A stretch of DNA of 64,000 nt from Certhia americana (taxonomy: Eukaryota; Chordata; Aves; Passeriformes; Certhiidae), in the NCBI GenBank assembly GCA_018697195.1, contig CM031864.1, positions 15,319,286 to 15,383,285 on the forward strand, in the 5' to 3' direction. Shown here piece after piece: positions 55,401 through 63,679 of the stretch; position 1 is the stretch's first letter, and each line of letters starts with the position of its first letter. The position numbers and the translations under genes are program-made. Below the pieces are notes generated by a model that made no database searches, was not told the DNA's origin, and saw only the letters and a list, made by a program, of their open reading frames with translations.

Positions 55401-58400
55401 TCACCCCACAATTCTTACCTAACCACAGCTGGCAATACTGAATCTTAGTAAAATGGAGCTTGAGTTGTCAGAGAGCTTGTATAATACATGGAAAAACTTT
55501 GAAGCAGGCATAGGGATCAACTTACTGGCTCTCCCATTGGTCCCCTGTCTCCTGTGGCTCCTGGAGGCCCAACTAAACCCTGGAATATTAAAATAAAATA
55601 AAAAATAAATGGAAAGAAGCTCCTTTATATTCTGAGAACGCCACTTCCTCTTGTTTTTACTCACACAGTAATGCCAAGACGCAGCCTTTTTTTTCTGGCT
55701 GATGTGCATTGACATGTCACCAGCTTCTGCAGCAGGTAAGGGAGTCCTGAATAAGCTCTCCCTTAGTTTGTTTTACATACAAATGCATCTTAGCTGAACC
55801 ACCATTTACAACTTCCTTGTAATTCTCCTTAGAACCATGTGCTGTTTGTATGTCCAAACTGCCCTACAAGCTGTATTTTAGATAATCAGTGAGGTTCACA
55901 GCACACTTTTCTCTCTGCTCAACCCTTCTCATAGCATTTCTATCTCACATTGTCTTCTAGAAACTGAAGCTGTAAATAGATCAGTGTCCTGTATTTGCAA
56001 CAAATGTGCTATTAGACATCATTTCAGCCTAATGAGGTTTTGCTTCATTCATTTCTGTCATCTAAAACTGTCATTCTAGTGAATGAAGAGGAAATGAAAA
56101 CCCCTTGTGTCAAAGGTAAGAGGCAACAAGCTCCTAAATCTGAGCAGAAAAGGCAAGAGAAGTATGGTGACAACCAACATTTTGAGTTTCAACTACAGTA
56201 CAAAATCACCACCATTACAGTTTTGTTTTTGTTTTTCTGCTTCCCACTTTGTTGAAAATCCAGTGCAATTTGGATTGACTGATAACCTGCTTTGTAAAAA
56301 ATGCCTCAAATAAAACACATTAGATTTCCATTCAAGAAAAGCACTAAAAGAAGGAATTTTCTTCCATACATGACATTAATTTAACACATTTCTACATTTA
56401 TCTCTACACGGATCAAAAATCTATCAATGAATTACTGTTCTATTTTACAAAGACTTTCATCCTTAAAACTGCAGTTCTCTTCCTGGTTCTTTATAGGAAT
56501 AAATCCAAACTGTCAGTTTTCCAGCTGCTCTAAAATAGATAAACTTCCTCCTACACAAGTGTCAAACAAAGTATGAGATTTTCTGGATTTTTTTTTTGTA
56601 GAAGTACTAGTGAATTTCATACTCACAAGTGCACCCTGATCTCCTCTTTCACCTGGATTTCCAGCTTTACCCTGGTTTAGGAGAAATATCAAAAGACAAT
56701 GCTGGCTTCAAGTAATTTCCAAACACAGCTCAGAAATCAGAGTTACTGTGTTAATGCTAGCTTACTACAAAGACTGGCTCCAATACTTACAATGAGTCCA
56801 GGAACTCCTTTCTTTCCTGGATCACCTCTTTCTCCCTGATAAACAATCAAAAAAAGGTGTAAGTTCTTCTACATACATTTGTTTGACAAGCTGCATACAG
56901 TTACTGTGAGTTTAAACGCTGGGTAATTACAGAAAGTGCAAATTCAGGCTTAGACATTCTCAAAGCACTTGGGAAAGGCAGAAATTTGCAAATTTCTTGG
57001 ATTAAATGGAGCTCTGTGCCTTCTGCCATGATGGGCTGGGTTTTTTTTGGTTCGTTTTCTTTTATCTGTTATGGTCTACCTCAGTGTTTTATATAGTACT
57101 GAGCAAAGCAAACACTCACCTTAATACCTTCTGTTCCCAGTTCTCCTGGAGGACCATCGAGACCTCTTGGCCCCTGAATATTGAACAAGTGATTTGGAAT
57201 ACTAATTATGCATTATTTTTGGTTGTCATTAAGACGTTGCATAAGCTTTAGGAGAGGGGAGACATTTTGTTAGCATGAAAACCAATTTTCTTTGTGTGTC
57301 AAGTGTGAAATAAAGCCTCAAAGAACAGAATAAGTTTCTGATTTGTTGAATTATGAATTTCAGAAGAAAGATATTTTGAAAAGTAGGTAAACAAAACATT
57401 CAGTGTCTCTGTTGGAGCCAGATGGCAGGCTGATATTTTCTGCTCTTTTTTTCATCCACCTTGTACTCATACAACAGACATGTACTTAGAGGGATTTAGA
57501 TGATCACTGTATATACAGAGTGCTTGCTTTTGAGCACATTATAAGACGTATATGCAAAATTTAATCTTGTAAGACTCTGAAAAAAGCAGATAAAGTTCTT
57601 CCGCTAGTAAACCAGTCTGAGGCAAGATTAGAAGCCATTTATAATTGTGAACTATTGTGTTCTACTGTTAGACAAAAATGTTTTTGTAAATTGAGATTTA
57701 CAGGGAATAGATGAGCAAAGATAACCTGTTACATTATTGCAGCATAATATAGCAAATACCTATTGCCAAAACAGACAATATTTTATTATGTAAGATTGGA
57801 AATCTAAACCCGTTGGCTTACAAGCAAATGGAAAATCCTTAAATAGGTCATGAGCAAGATGGAAAAGAATATTTCATCCATGCTGACTTAGGAGATTACT
57901 TCCATAATTCTAAAAACCATGACTGTTTAGGTATGGAACATTAAATTAAAACCAGTTAGTAACAACTTAAAACTAATGGCCACTTCAAAGGAAGAGCTAG
58001 ATAATTATCAAGACAGGCTCTTGACAGCAGTATGCATTGGGAGGATGAGACATAACAGCTTTTCTGGTGGCATTTGGGCTGGGCTGGCATCAGAGGGAGT
58101 TAGTACACTTCTATGGCAGTGCCTAGAGGAAAAGTCTCCATTTCTATGGTGAATTTCTGAGTTGTAGAGAAACTTACATCTTGGGTCATGGTTAATAGTG
58201 AAGGGCATCCAATCATGACTGATTTTCAGTTTTAAGATTGTTCTAAATGATTATAATAGGGGCTTGTAAAATGACTTTGTTGGAAGCACATCTAACAACA
58301 TGAGTTAGTTTAGTTTACTTTCCCTGCAAATATATCTGTGACTTCCATATCTCTCTTGAGTATTTTGAGAAAAAACATACCAGAATTTATTGTCTCTGAC

Positions 58401-61400
58401 TTGGACTTACTGTTCCATATCAAAACCACACTTGGAACACGTGGTGAGCACCCATCCACTTTTCTCTTAGCAAAAATGAAAATGGTTGACTGGTAACTCA
58501 GGAACAGTGTGTATACAGAATCATTTAGGCTTTCCTCCTGAAATGAAAACCTCTCAGGAACAGGCCTTTCCTCTGAGCTGATATATAACTACAACCCCTG
58601 GCAAAGCCAGAAATATCCCATGAGAACTCATCTGTCATGATTTCAGCACTGCTACTTCTGGCCAGCACAAAGGAACACAGAAACCACAGAAAAAGGAAAA
58701 AAGGGCAGGCAGGGAGAGCTGTATAAAATACTCTGTTGTTTGGGACACAGCTTTTGTGAGGCAATCCTTGGGCAAGTCTGGCCACCTTTTTTGTTTTGGT
58801 GTATGCCAGGACAGAGCAATTACAGGCATTTTTTAGGGCTAGAGAGGAAAAGAAGCCACAGAAGACGACACTGACCTGCCACATGGCACTCAATGCAAAA
58901 GGTCCCAAACCAAACAATACTGAAGTTTATGGAAAAAAATCTGCATATTCAACATGCTCAGAGATTTGAAAACACCAGCAGTGCTTTGTTTCTAAGGTGA
59001 AGGAGACTTTTATAAAAACATTTATATTGGGACTCATGATAAGATTATGCAATTGGGTAACTCAATTGCTGAATTACTATCTAGCATAATTCAAAAGAAA
59101 GCTAAACATCTTGATCAAAGTAATTTCAGATTACTGCTCTTCACTTTTTTTCTGTAACTACTATCTGTAACACACTCGAAATCGGTTGTGAAGAAAATTC
59201 AAGGCAGATTTAGTAGGTTTATTGTCCCCTGATATGAAATGTCTCAAAGAAAAGAGAAAGGACAAGAACAAACTGAGATGGAGTGAGGACAGGTCATTCA
59301 GCTGTGGGGGTAGAAGGGACAGAAGCTCAAGGAAGTCCTGCGGAGGAACCATCCACGGCAACACAAGGAAGGGGGAAATTGAGAGTGTGAAGTTAAATAG
59401 CTGCAGGATAGTTTCAGATTTTCTCAGACTTTTTAGATATGTGACCTGTGATTTTCCTTTATGCATTCTCCACAGCACTAACCAGAGGATAGAACCTCAA
59501 GACGAAATATTCAAGGAAGAAAAAGAACGTGTTTTCATTTTATAGATTTGTGTAATAAGGAAAGGTTTTTCTAGGTTTTATCTTCCAGCATTAAGAATTA
59601 CCAAATGAATTCTTTCAACATTTCTGACAAACTTTAATCATAAAGAGGATCATAGCTTGCAGTGTGAGAAACAGGCCTGCTAGGAGACTGCACAAGATTC
59701 TTAGTCCATGTTATGCACATAACACACCAAAAACCTTTCTGGCATTCACACAGATCTCCATTTCAGTGGAGTTCACCTTGGCAGCCCATGACAATTGATC
59801 TGATCACTAATAGTTAAGCACAAAAATCTACTATTTAAAAGACCAACCTTCTACTATAGAACTTTGAATTGAAAACAAAGTAACAGAAAGCAATATGATC
59901 CTCTGGGCCATGCCTACCTTTACCCAGCCACAGAACAAAGGGCAGGAATCCAAGGGAAAGGCAATTTAATATCCTGACAAAAGCACACAATAAAATTTCT
60001 ATAAATAGTATGGTGTGACTTCTGATTGGCAGATGAATTGGATTGTACAGTTTCTTACTATAGCTAGCACAGAATGAGAGATATACTTGATTTGCCTGCT
60101 GTTATTTAAATTAGATTGCAACAGAGCTAGGGAGTAAGTCTGCCAAAAAAATTGCTACTACTTTTTTCTTTGGCATGGGTTCAGCTCTGTTTCTAAAATG
60201 GAACATTTTACATTGAATACTCCAGGATGATAATCTGAGAAAAAGTTCATCTCATAAGGTAAAAAGCACAAATCAACTATTTTTATTCTTTCTTGTCCTG
60301 TCTCCCAAATACCAGAAGAGCGAAAATAACACAAACACAATCTATAGCTACTTCTCTTTCTTGGTGGCTGACATGGAAGAAGATTAGAAAATGATCAATT
60401 TAGTCTCACTTCCTTTGAACAATTAAAAGAGAAACACATTCAGCTATCGATGTACCACCAAGCACACTGGGTGCTTGTTTCACAAAGGCACACCATTTGC
60501 TAAGTGCCATATTCCCTGCTGTGAAAAATATGAAAGATATCGCTCATTAAAACCAAGTACAGATGTCCTCAGGCAGCTGAGGTTCTTCACGCCAGTACAG
60601 ATACCACTAAACCAGGGACAACCCTACTGGCTGCTAGAGACATAGGGTGCTGCTGCCTGACCCCAAATTTACTGCAGTTCACTGTGTCATTTAGCTGCAT
60701 CTCAAGTCAGAATTTCATGATCTGCATTCCAGAAAAGTAAGAGCTTTTTCAAAAGAAAAATTGCTTCTTTTGAGTTGTAAGACACCAAATGCCAATTTGA
60801 AGAATACTAAATGCTAAGAACTTTAGGGCCTGTTGGGAATTTTGCTTAGGTCTCACTTATAAAATGAATCTAATGATACAGAATCTCTTCCTCTCAAAGT
60901 AGGAGCTACAGTTGTATTAGTCCAAGATTATGGTATGAACTGAAAGCAGTCTCTGACATTGTGGTTTACCTCACACGTTAGCAAACAAAGACAATGAAAG
61001 ATCATGCAACAATGACTTCATGGCTGCTTACACTGCCAGGCTTCCAGACCAATGGTCATGGAAAGACTTTATTCTACTACATATTGATACTCTCAGCCTC
61101 AGTGTCATTCTGCCATTGAAATACCTACAAAACGGTGCTCTCCCTCTGTCTTCTCATGAGATTGACACTAAAAAATAAGGTGTAATAAACCTTCCACATG
61201 ATCTTGGCCAAGTGCATCAAGTCTCAAGCATGAGCTAAGGAGCCCTGTGCTAGTGCTGTGCTCAGTGGCATATTCCCTGAAATCCCCCAAGAGATACTCC
61301 ATAGACTTCTAGACAGCCTGCCTTCAGCTGGCCAGAATTCCTGGGTGTACTAGAGAGTGAACAGCTGGATACTCTCAGACAGAAGTAAGCTGCTGGGTAA

Positions 61401-63451
61401 TCTTGGATGCAAAACCATTGCTGAAAGGTCCAGAATTTATGAAGTGAAGGAATTCTATTCTGTGACAGTGCACAAGTAGAGGGTCAGTGCTTCTAAGACT
61501 TCCCACAGGTTCCAGCTGTGAAGACAGGATATGTTTCCATACACAATGAAGGGAAATTTCCATATGCTTCCATTTAACTTCTGTATCTGACTGTGGTATG
61601 CATTTTATGAGGCCTTCCACACAGAGCTCAGGGTTCTGACACTTCTCTTTCTGAATTCAGTGACAACAAATGCCAGGTTTCAGGGTACCTTAGATATTTT
61701 TCTTACGTGAGATTCCACTTTTGGTCTGATATTTTGATCTTGAGAGCAGATAAAATTCTCAGTGGCTTCAGTGGGAGTTTGTTCTCAGAGCCTGAGGACC
61801 TTGATATGTTCATAAGACATTCCCAGTCATGCTGGGTAAAGGCAAAGGCATAAACCACAACTCCAAAATGGGACTTTCACAGAGTTTTAAATATTTGGGA
61901 CTTCAGTGATATTTTATTATAAGCACTGTACTCCATGATGTGCTGCTAAAATCATGGAGATGTATTTATCAAGAATAAATGGAGCTGTAAAGACACACTG
62001 GTCCAGCCACTGGTTGTACAAGTCTCTGAGGAGTCCTGAATATGCTGTCAAACTGGTAGGTAAGCTGAGAGACGCTTCACTAATATGGACTTCAGATTAG
62101 TGTTTTGTATACAGTAAAGAAAACTGAAATGGAAATGACAATCTCACAAGTGGAGATTTGAGATTCTAGCACATAGTATCTTCTATTTTAACTTCTTTCT
62201 CCCTCAAAATCATGTCTGGGAAATTTTGACTGTATTTCCAAAGAACTTGCAGGTAAAGAAAATAAAACATTGAAACAGTCCAGCAGTAGCTATAAATGAC
62301 AACTTTTGTTATGTTTATGCATACAGAAAACATCTTGGTTCTAGTTTTGCTCTCAGCTGAAACCAATGGCAAAACCCATTTCACAGTGAGATGAGGACAA
62401 ATGAAATTCATACTGTTTCCTACTTGGCAATACAAATACAATCTATAATGGCTGTAAATGGGCTGCATTTCAGATTCATATTTGCAACACTCTCTGCTCT
62501 AAGTAACATAAAGGAGCAATAGTACTTACTCTTCTTCCCTTAGGTCCCTGTTGCCCTGCTGGTCCTCGTGCCCCTGAAAGTCCCTGTATGTCAAACAAAC
62601 TTATTATTTGTTGTCTTCTAAACACAGATTCCTGAAAATTACAAGGCTTATGCACCTCGAGCATCAATGCAAGAAATGCAAATCAATCACTTTCACTCAC
62701 AGTTCAAGTTCAGTTAATTGTGTTTGTACCATTTATGTAGAAAAATCTAATTAACAGACTCTATGTTAGTTTACTTTCCCTGCAAATATATCTGTGACTT
62801 CCATATCTCTCTTGAGTATTTTGAGAAAAAACATACCAGATTTTTCACAAAACAATAATGTGACTGTTGAACAGATTATTTCTGTCTATTATCCCCAAAT
62901 TTTTAAAAGATACTTGTCTTTTCAGCAACATTATGTGAAAAACCATGAATTCTTTCCGATAAAAGGTTCAGGTTTTATCTGTATTGAAGACACATGGTAG
63001 ACAAATTATAACAATTATACACAGCAGATTAAAATATAATCTTTTTTTTGACTAACAATGAAATGAAACAGAATGAATATATTTAAACTATATTAGGCAC
63101 CAATGAATTTTAGAAATATTATGCAATTATCAACCATCCTTGCAAAATTCTATTTCCCTATTTGTCTCAATGGAGTGATTTTTAAATGGATGAGTAAATA
63201 ATATAATTACTTTTCCCATCTCTCATAGATCATCCTGGCAAAGAGCAAGTGAACAGATTCTGTCTGGATGGGTACATTTTCATGACACTTTTATAGATTG
63301 CAGTACAAACTAGAAACCATTCTTAGCTTCAGCAAAGCAAAATGAAAATTTGAAAACAATTCATTTTATGTCAAACTAAAGCACCCCCTATACCTACAGG
63401 CAATCCATCTGGCCCCACAGGTCCGGGGCCCCCTGGAGGTCCTGGATAGCC
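22199..63451 (-). CDS. COL24A1: COL24A1, collagen type XXIV alpha-1 chain, 3' part (34 exons)
   Basis: This is the C-terminal part of a fibrillar procollagen chain, which is secreted, trimerises through its C-propeptide and assembles in extracellular matrix. Seen in sequence: 29 exons of Gly-X-Y repeats (589 residues), then five exons of C-propeptide (235 residues plus stop). All junctions are GT-AG and in phase. Helix exon sizes are 54 nt (17), 108 (5), 45 (2), 36 (2), and single exons of 57, 63 and 27 nt, the pattern of fibrillar collagens. The compact C-propeptide, which lacks the long insert of types I-III, and the neighbouring ZNHIT6 favour COL24A1 over its sister COL27A1. The human protein is about 1,714 residues, so roughly half is here; the N-terminal part lies beyond 63,451. 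The assignment to type XXIV rests on remembered similarity and synteny, not on a database search. Confidence 0.93.
22839..23054 (-). CDS. COL24A1: COL24A1 C-propeptide exon (w33)
   Basis: A 216-nt exon (72 codons) beginning [20 protein letters not shown], the conserved core of COLFI, with cysteines 6 (VHC) and 7 (DEC). At the place where types I-III carry the NIT glycosylation site, this protein reads HSIT. The long loop of types I-III before this segment is absent, as expected for types XXIV and XXVII. Acceptor tttag, donor gtaaat. Confidence 0.92.
23163..23197. repeat. 20-bp-period direct repeat with palindromic centre
   Basis: Two copies of CATGTTTATATACAT separated by GTATA; the junction forms the palindrome TATACATGTATA. 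It lies in the COL24A1 intron between w32 and w33. Confidence 0.85.
24164..24273 (-). CDS. COL24A1: COL24A1 C-propeptide exon (w32, calcium-binding segment)
   Basis: A 110-nt exon that completes the split Gly and encodes [20 protein letters not shown] and following residues. This matches the fibrillar calcium-binding loop (YWIDPN..C..DAI.VFCN) and supplies cysteines 3 to 5. A potential N-glycosylation site, NFT, follows the fourth cysteine (24,206-24,214). Acceptor aatag, donor gtatgc. Confidence 0.92.
24962..25130 (-). CDS. COL24A1: COL24A1 C-propeptide exon (w31, COLFI start)
   Basis: A 169-nt exon encoding 56 residues plus one base. It starts [12 protein letters not shown] and contains the conserved block [12 protein letters not shown] with the first two COLFI cysteines. 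Acceptor ggcag, donor gtaagt. It ends after the first base of a Gly codon. Confidence 0.92.
25895..25960 (-). CDS. COL24A1: COL24A1 C-propeptide linker exon (w30)
   Basis: A 66-nt exon encoding 22 residues that begin [16 protein letters not shown]. It is non-collagenous and predicted helical (alanine, leucine and glutamine rich), in the position of the trimerising base of fibrillar C-propeptides. Acceptor tgtag, donor gtatat. No Ala-Asp or Gly-Asp dipeptide typical of BMP-1 cleavage is present. Confidence 0.88.
26127..26153 (-). CDS. COL24A1: COL24A1 last helix exon (w29, 27 nt)
   Basis: A 27-nt exon encoding GPPGPPGPR, the last triplets of the helix. Acceptor ccag, donor gtaaat. The protein passes from here directly to the C-propeptide linker, with no long telopeptide. 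Confidence 0.85.
26249..26284 (-). CDS. COL24A1: COL24A1 helix exon (w28, 36 nt)
   Basis: A 36-nt exon encoding [12 protein letters not shown]. Acceptor tccag, donor gtaagt. With w29 it forms a GPP-rich end of the helix, where folding of the trimer is expected to start. Confidence 0.88.
26550..26615. repeat. AT-rich low-complexity tract
   Basis: Tandem TATTATATAA-like sequence in the COL24A1 intron between w27 and w28, with no coding content. Confidence 0.8.
30193..30214. repeat. Poly(T) run of 22
   Basis: A 22-nt homopolymer in the large COL24A1 intron between w27 and w28. It is read as poly(A) on the minus strand. No retroposed body was recognised beside it. Confidence 0.9.
31245..31280 (-). 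CDS. COL24A1: COL24A1 helix exon (w27, 36 nt)
   Basis: A 36-nt exon encoding [12 protein letters not shown]. Acceptor ttacag, donor gtaaga. Short exons near the C-terminal end of the helix fit this clade of fibrillar collagens. Confidence 0.88.
32829..32882 (-). CDS. COL24A1: COL24A1 helix exon (w26)
   Basis: A 54-nt exon encoding [18 protein letters not shown]. Acceptor acag, donor gtaagt. Confidence 0.9.
33988..34050 (-). CDS. COL24A1: COL24A1 helix exon (w25, 63 nt)
   Basis: A 63-nt exon of seven perfect triplets, from GPAGDIG to GPKGPKGQV. The size is not in the main 45/54/108 series but is a multiple of 9. Acceptor ttcag, donor gtaagt. Confidence 0.9.
34346..34399 (-). CDS. COL24A1: COL24A1 helix exon (w24)
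   Basis: A 54-nt exon encoding [18 protein letters not shown]. Acceptor acag, donor gtacgt. Confidence 0.9.
34487..34594 (-). CDS. COL24A1: COL24A1 helix exon (w23, 108 nt)
   Basis: A 108-nt exon encoding 12 triplets, from [10 protein letters not shown] to GDTGLKGQI. It contains a basic cluster, KRGKR (34,550-34,564). Acceptor acag, donor gtacgt. The intron to w24 is only 87 bp. Confidence 0.9.
36019..36126 (-). CDS. COL24A1: COL24A1 helix exon (w22, 108 nt)
   Basis: A 108-nt exon encoding 12 triplets, from [10 protein letters not shown] to GAPGLK, rich in GLP triplets. Acceptor ttaag, donor gtaggt. Confidence 0.9.
37864..37971 (-). CDS. COL24A1: COL24A1 helix exon (w21, 108 nt)
   Basis: A 108-nt exon encoding 12 triplets, from [10 protein letters not shown] to GLSGKPGPK. 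Acceptor caag, donor gtaaat. Confidence 0.9.
39611..39664 (-). CDS. COL24A1: COL24A1 helix exon (w20)
   Basis: A 54-nt exon encoding [18 protein letters not shown], a basic stretch. Acceptor ctag, donor gtaagt. Confidence 0.9.
41770..41823 (-). CDS. COL24A1: COL24A1 helix exon (w19)
   Basis: A 54-nt exon encoding [18 protein letters not shown]. The acceptor is aaag and the donor gtaagt. The intron separating it from w18 is only 105 bp. Confidence 0.9.
41929..41982 (-). CDS. COL24A1: COL24A1 helix exon (w18)
   Basis: A 54-nt exon encoding [18 protein letters not shown]. Acceptor cccag, donor gtaagt. Confidence 0.9.
42450..42865 (-). mobile_element. CR1 LINE 3' fragment
   Basis: The plus strand shows the reverse complement of a CR1 3' end: an acagaa start followed by blocks such as gactccacaacctctctg and gcagcctgttct, which are typical of avian CR1. 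It is inserted in COL24A1 sense orientation in the intron between w18 and w17, and is strongly diverged. The limits are approximate. Confidence 0.7.
42988..43041 (-). CDS. COL24A1: COL24A1 helix exon (w17)
   Basis: A 54-nt exon encoding [18 protein letters not shown], strongly charged. Acceptor ctag, donor gtaaaa. Confidence 0.9.
43975..44031 (-). CDS. COL24A1: COL24A1 helix exon with Gly-X-Y imperfection (w16, 57 nt)
   Basis: A 57-nt exon encoding [19 protein letters not shown]. It breaks the Gly-X-Y rule: six residues (EDNAVP) separate two glycines. There is one codon more than the usual 54 nt, so the reading frame is kept. Acceptor tttag, donor gtaggt. This is the only helix imperfection seen in the window. 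Short imperfections are known in types XXIV and XXVII; whether this one is conserved was not checked. Confidence 0.88.
45336..45389 (-). CDS. COL24A1: COL24A1 helix exon (w15)
   Basis: A 54-nt exon encoding [18 protein letters not shown]. Acceptor tttag, donor gtatga. It is proline-rich and precedes the interrupted exon w16. Confidence 0.9.
46154..46207 (-). CDS. COL24A1: COL24A1 helix exon (w14)
   Basis: A 54-nt exon encoding [18 protein letters not shown]. Acceptor aacag, donor gtatgt. The last triplet has Gly in the Y position. Confidence 0.9.
47113..47220 (-). CDS. COL24A1: COL24A1 helix exon (w13, 108 nt)
   Basis: A 108-nt exon encoding 12 triplets, from [10 protein letters not shown] to GARGTRGPM. 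Acceptor aacag. The donor gttagt is a weaker variant, but the Gly-X-Y frame ends exactly there. Confidence 0.88.
47680..47733 (-). CDS. COL24A1: COL24A1 helix exon (w12)
   Basis: A 54-nt exon encoding [18 protein letters not shown]. Acceptor tatag, donor gtagta. Confidence 0.9.
48014..48039. repeat. Perfect inverted repeat, 11-bp arms
   Basis: Left arm TAAGCTTCACA, loop GATT, right arm TGTGAAGCTTA. It lies in the COL24A1 intron between w11 and w12; no function is evident. Confidence 0.85.
49261..49368 (-). CDS. COL24A1: COL24A1 helix exon (w11, 108 nt)
   Basis: A 108-nt exon encoding 12 perfect triplets, from [10 protein letters not shown] to GEPGIMGIP. Acceptor ttttag, donor gtaagt. A (TTG)n tract sits just upstream of the acceptor, in the position of the polypyrimidine tract. 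Confidence 0.9.
49386..49416. repeat. (CAA)n microsatellite, (TTG)n on the transcribed strand
   Basis: About ten CAA units. On the COL24A1 sense strand this is a (TTG)n tract ending about 17 nt before the acceptor of exon w11. Confidence 0.9.
49963..50016 (-). CDS. COL24A1: COL24A1 helix exon (w10)
   Basis: A 54-nt exon encoding [18 protein letters not shown]. The acceptor is ataag, a less usual AAG acceptor, and the donor gtacat. Confidence 0.88.
50400..51042 (-). mobile_element. CR1 LINE 3' fragment with ORF2 C-terminus
   Basis: A 5'-truncated CR1 of about 640 bp whose 3' end is at 50,400 (tcacagagtcatc on the plus strand). The minus strand keeps an open frame of about 160 codons with CR1 ORF2 C-terminal motifs such as [27 protein letters not shown] and [12 protein letters not shown]. 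It lies in the COL24A1 intron between w9 and w10. Short in-frame losses relative to the CR1 consensus are apparent from memory. Confidence 0.85.
51212..51265 (-). CDS. COL24A1: COL24A1 helix exon (w9)
   Basis: A 54-nt exon encoding [18 protein letters not shown]. Acceptor cccag, donor gtaagc. A CR1 remnant lies just downstream in the next intron (50,400-51,042). Confidence 0.9.
51485..51538 (-). CDS. COL24A1: COL24A1 helix exon (w8)
   Basis: A 54-nt exon encoding [18 protein letters not shown]. Acceptor tgcag, donor gtaaat. Confidence 0.9.
52281..52300. repeat. Poly(A) run of 20
   Basis: A 20-nt homopolymer in the COL24A1 intron between w7 and w8, just left of exon w7. No retroposed body was recognised beside it. 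Confidence 0.9.
52552..52605 (-). CDS. COL24A1: COL24A1 helix exon (w7)
   Basis: A 54-nt exon encoding [18 protein letters not shown]. Acceptor gccag, donor gtgaga. Confidence 0.9.
55526..55579 (-). CDS. COL24A1: COL24A1 helix exon (w6)
   Basis: A 54-nt exon encoding [18 protein letters not shown]. Acceptor ttccag, donor gtaagt. Confidence 0.9.
56627..56671 (-). CDS. COL24A1: COL24A1 helix exon (w5)
   Basis: A 45-nt exon encoding [15 protein letters not shown]. Acceptor accag, donor gtgagt. The intron separating it from w4 is only 119 bp. Confidence 0.9.
56791..56835 (-). CDS. COL24A1: COL24A1 helix exon (w4)
   Basis: A 45-nt exon encoding [15 protein letters not shown]. Acceptor atcag, donor gtaagt. 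The 45-nt size is a classical fibrillar-collagen variant of 54 nt. Confidence 0.9.
57120..57173 (-). CDS. COL24A1: COL24A1 helix exon (w3)
   Basis: A 54-nt exon encoding [18 protein letters not shown]. Acceptor attcag, donor gtgagt. It follows the largest intron seen in this gene (about 5.4 kb). Confidence 0.9.
57174..62529. other. COL24A1: Largest COL24A1 intron in window (w2-w3)
   Basis: About 5.4 kb with no Gly-X-Y coding block found. It contains copy 1 of the 75-bp direct repeat and a purine-rich stretch near 59,230-59,400. Confidence 0.6.
58310..58384 (+). repeat. 75-bp direct repeat, copy 1
   Basis: Begins ttagtttactttccctgc and ends aacataccaga. Identical over 75 bp to 62,766-62,840, in the same orientation, with unrelated flanks on both sides. 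It lies in the COL24A1 intron between w2 and w3. Confidence 0.95.
62530..62583 (-). CDS. COL24A1: COL24A1 helix exon (w2)
   Basis: A 54-nt exon encoding [18 protein letters not shown]. Acceptor atacag, donor gtaagt. Two identical 75-bp copies of an unrelated sequence lie in the introns on either side (58,310-58,384 and 62,766-62,840). Confidence 0.9.
62766..62840 (+). repeat. 75-bp direct repeat, copy 2
   Basis: The second identical copy, offset 4,456 bp from the first. It lies in the COL24A1 intron between w1 and w2, so the two copies flank exon w2. It does not encode collagen triplets in any frame I read. Confidence 0.95.
63398..63451 (-). CDS. COL24A1: COL24A1 helix exon (w1, most 5' in window)
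   Basis: A 54-nt exon encoding [18 protein letters not shown], six perfect triplets. The acceptor is ttctag and the donor gtaggt. Upstream exons are outside the window. Confidence 0.88.
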
Positions 63452-63679
63452 CTAGAATTAAAATAAACATAGAAAAGACAGAACAGCTTTATCTAAATTG
63501 TTATTATAGCAACAGTAATAAATCCAGTTGCTTACCTGAAGAACTGGACCTAAGTTAAAAAAATACTTAATTTTGCAAAATTTGTTCCCAAAATTTTGTT
63601 TAAAAACTAAATGCTTCATTGGATATATCCTAGTAACCATTAAAGCAGCTTAGGAAGCTATCTCACACACAGGCACTAA

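Noticed and set aside
57174..62529. Possible missed collagen exons in the largest intron
   Set aside because: No run of Gly codons at every third position bounded by AG and GT was seen on the minus strand.
22199..63451. COL27A1 instead of COL24A1
   Set aside because: The two are close sisters. ZNHIT6 as neighbour and the remembered C-terminal sequence favour COL24A1. A phylogeny would settle it.
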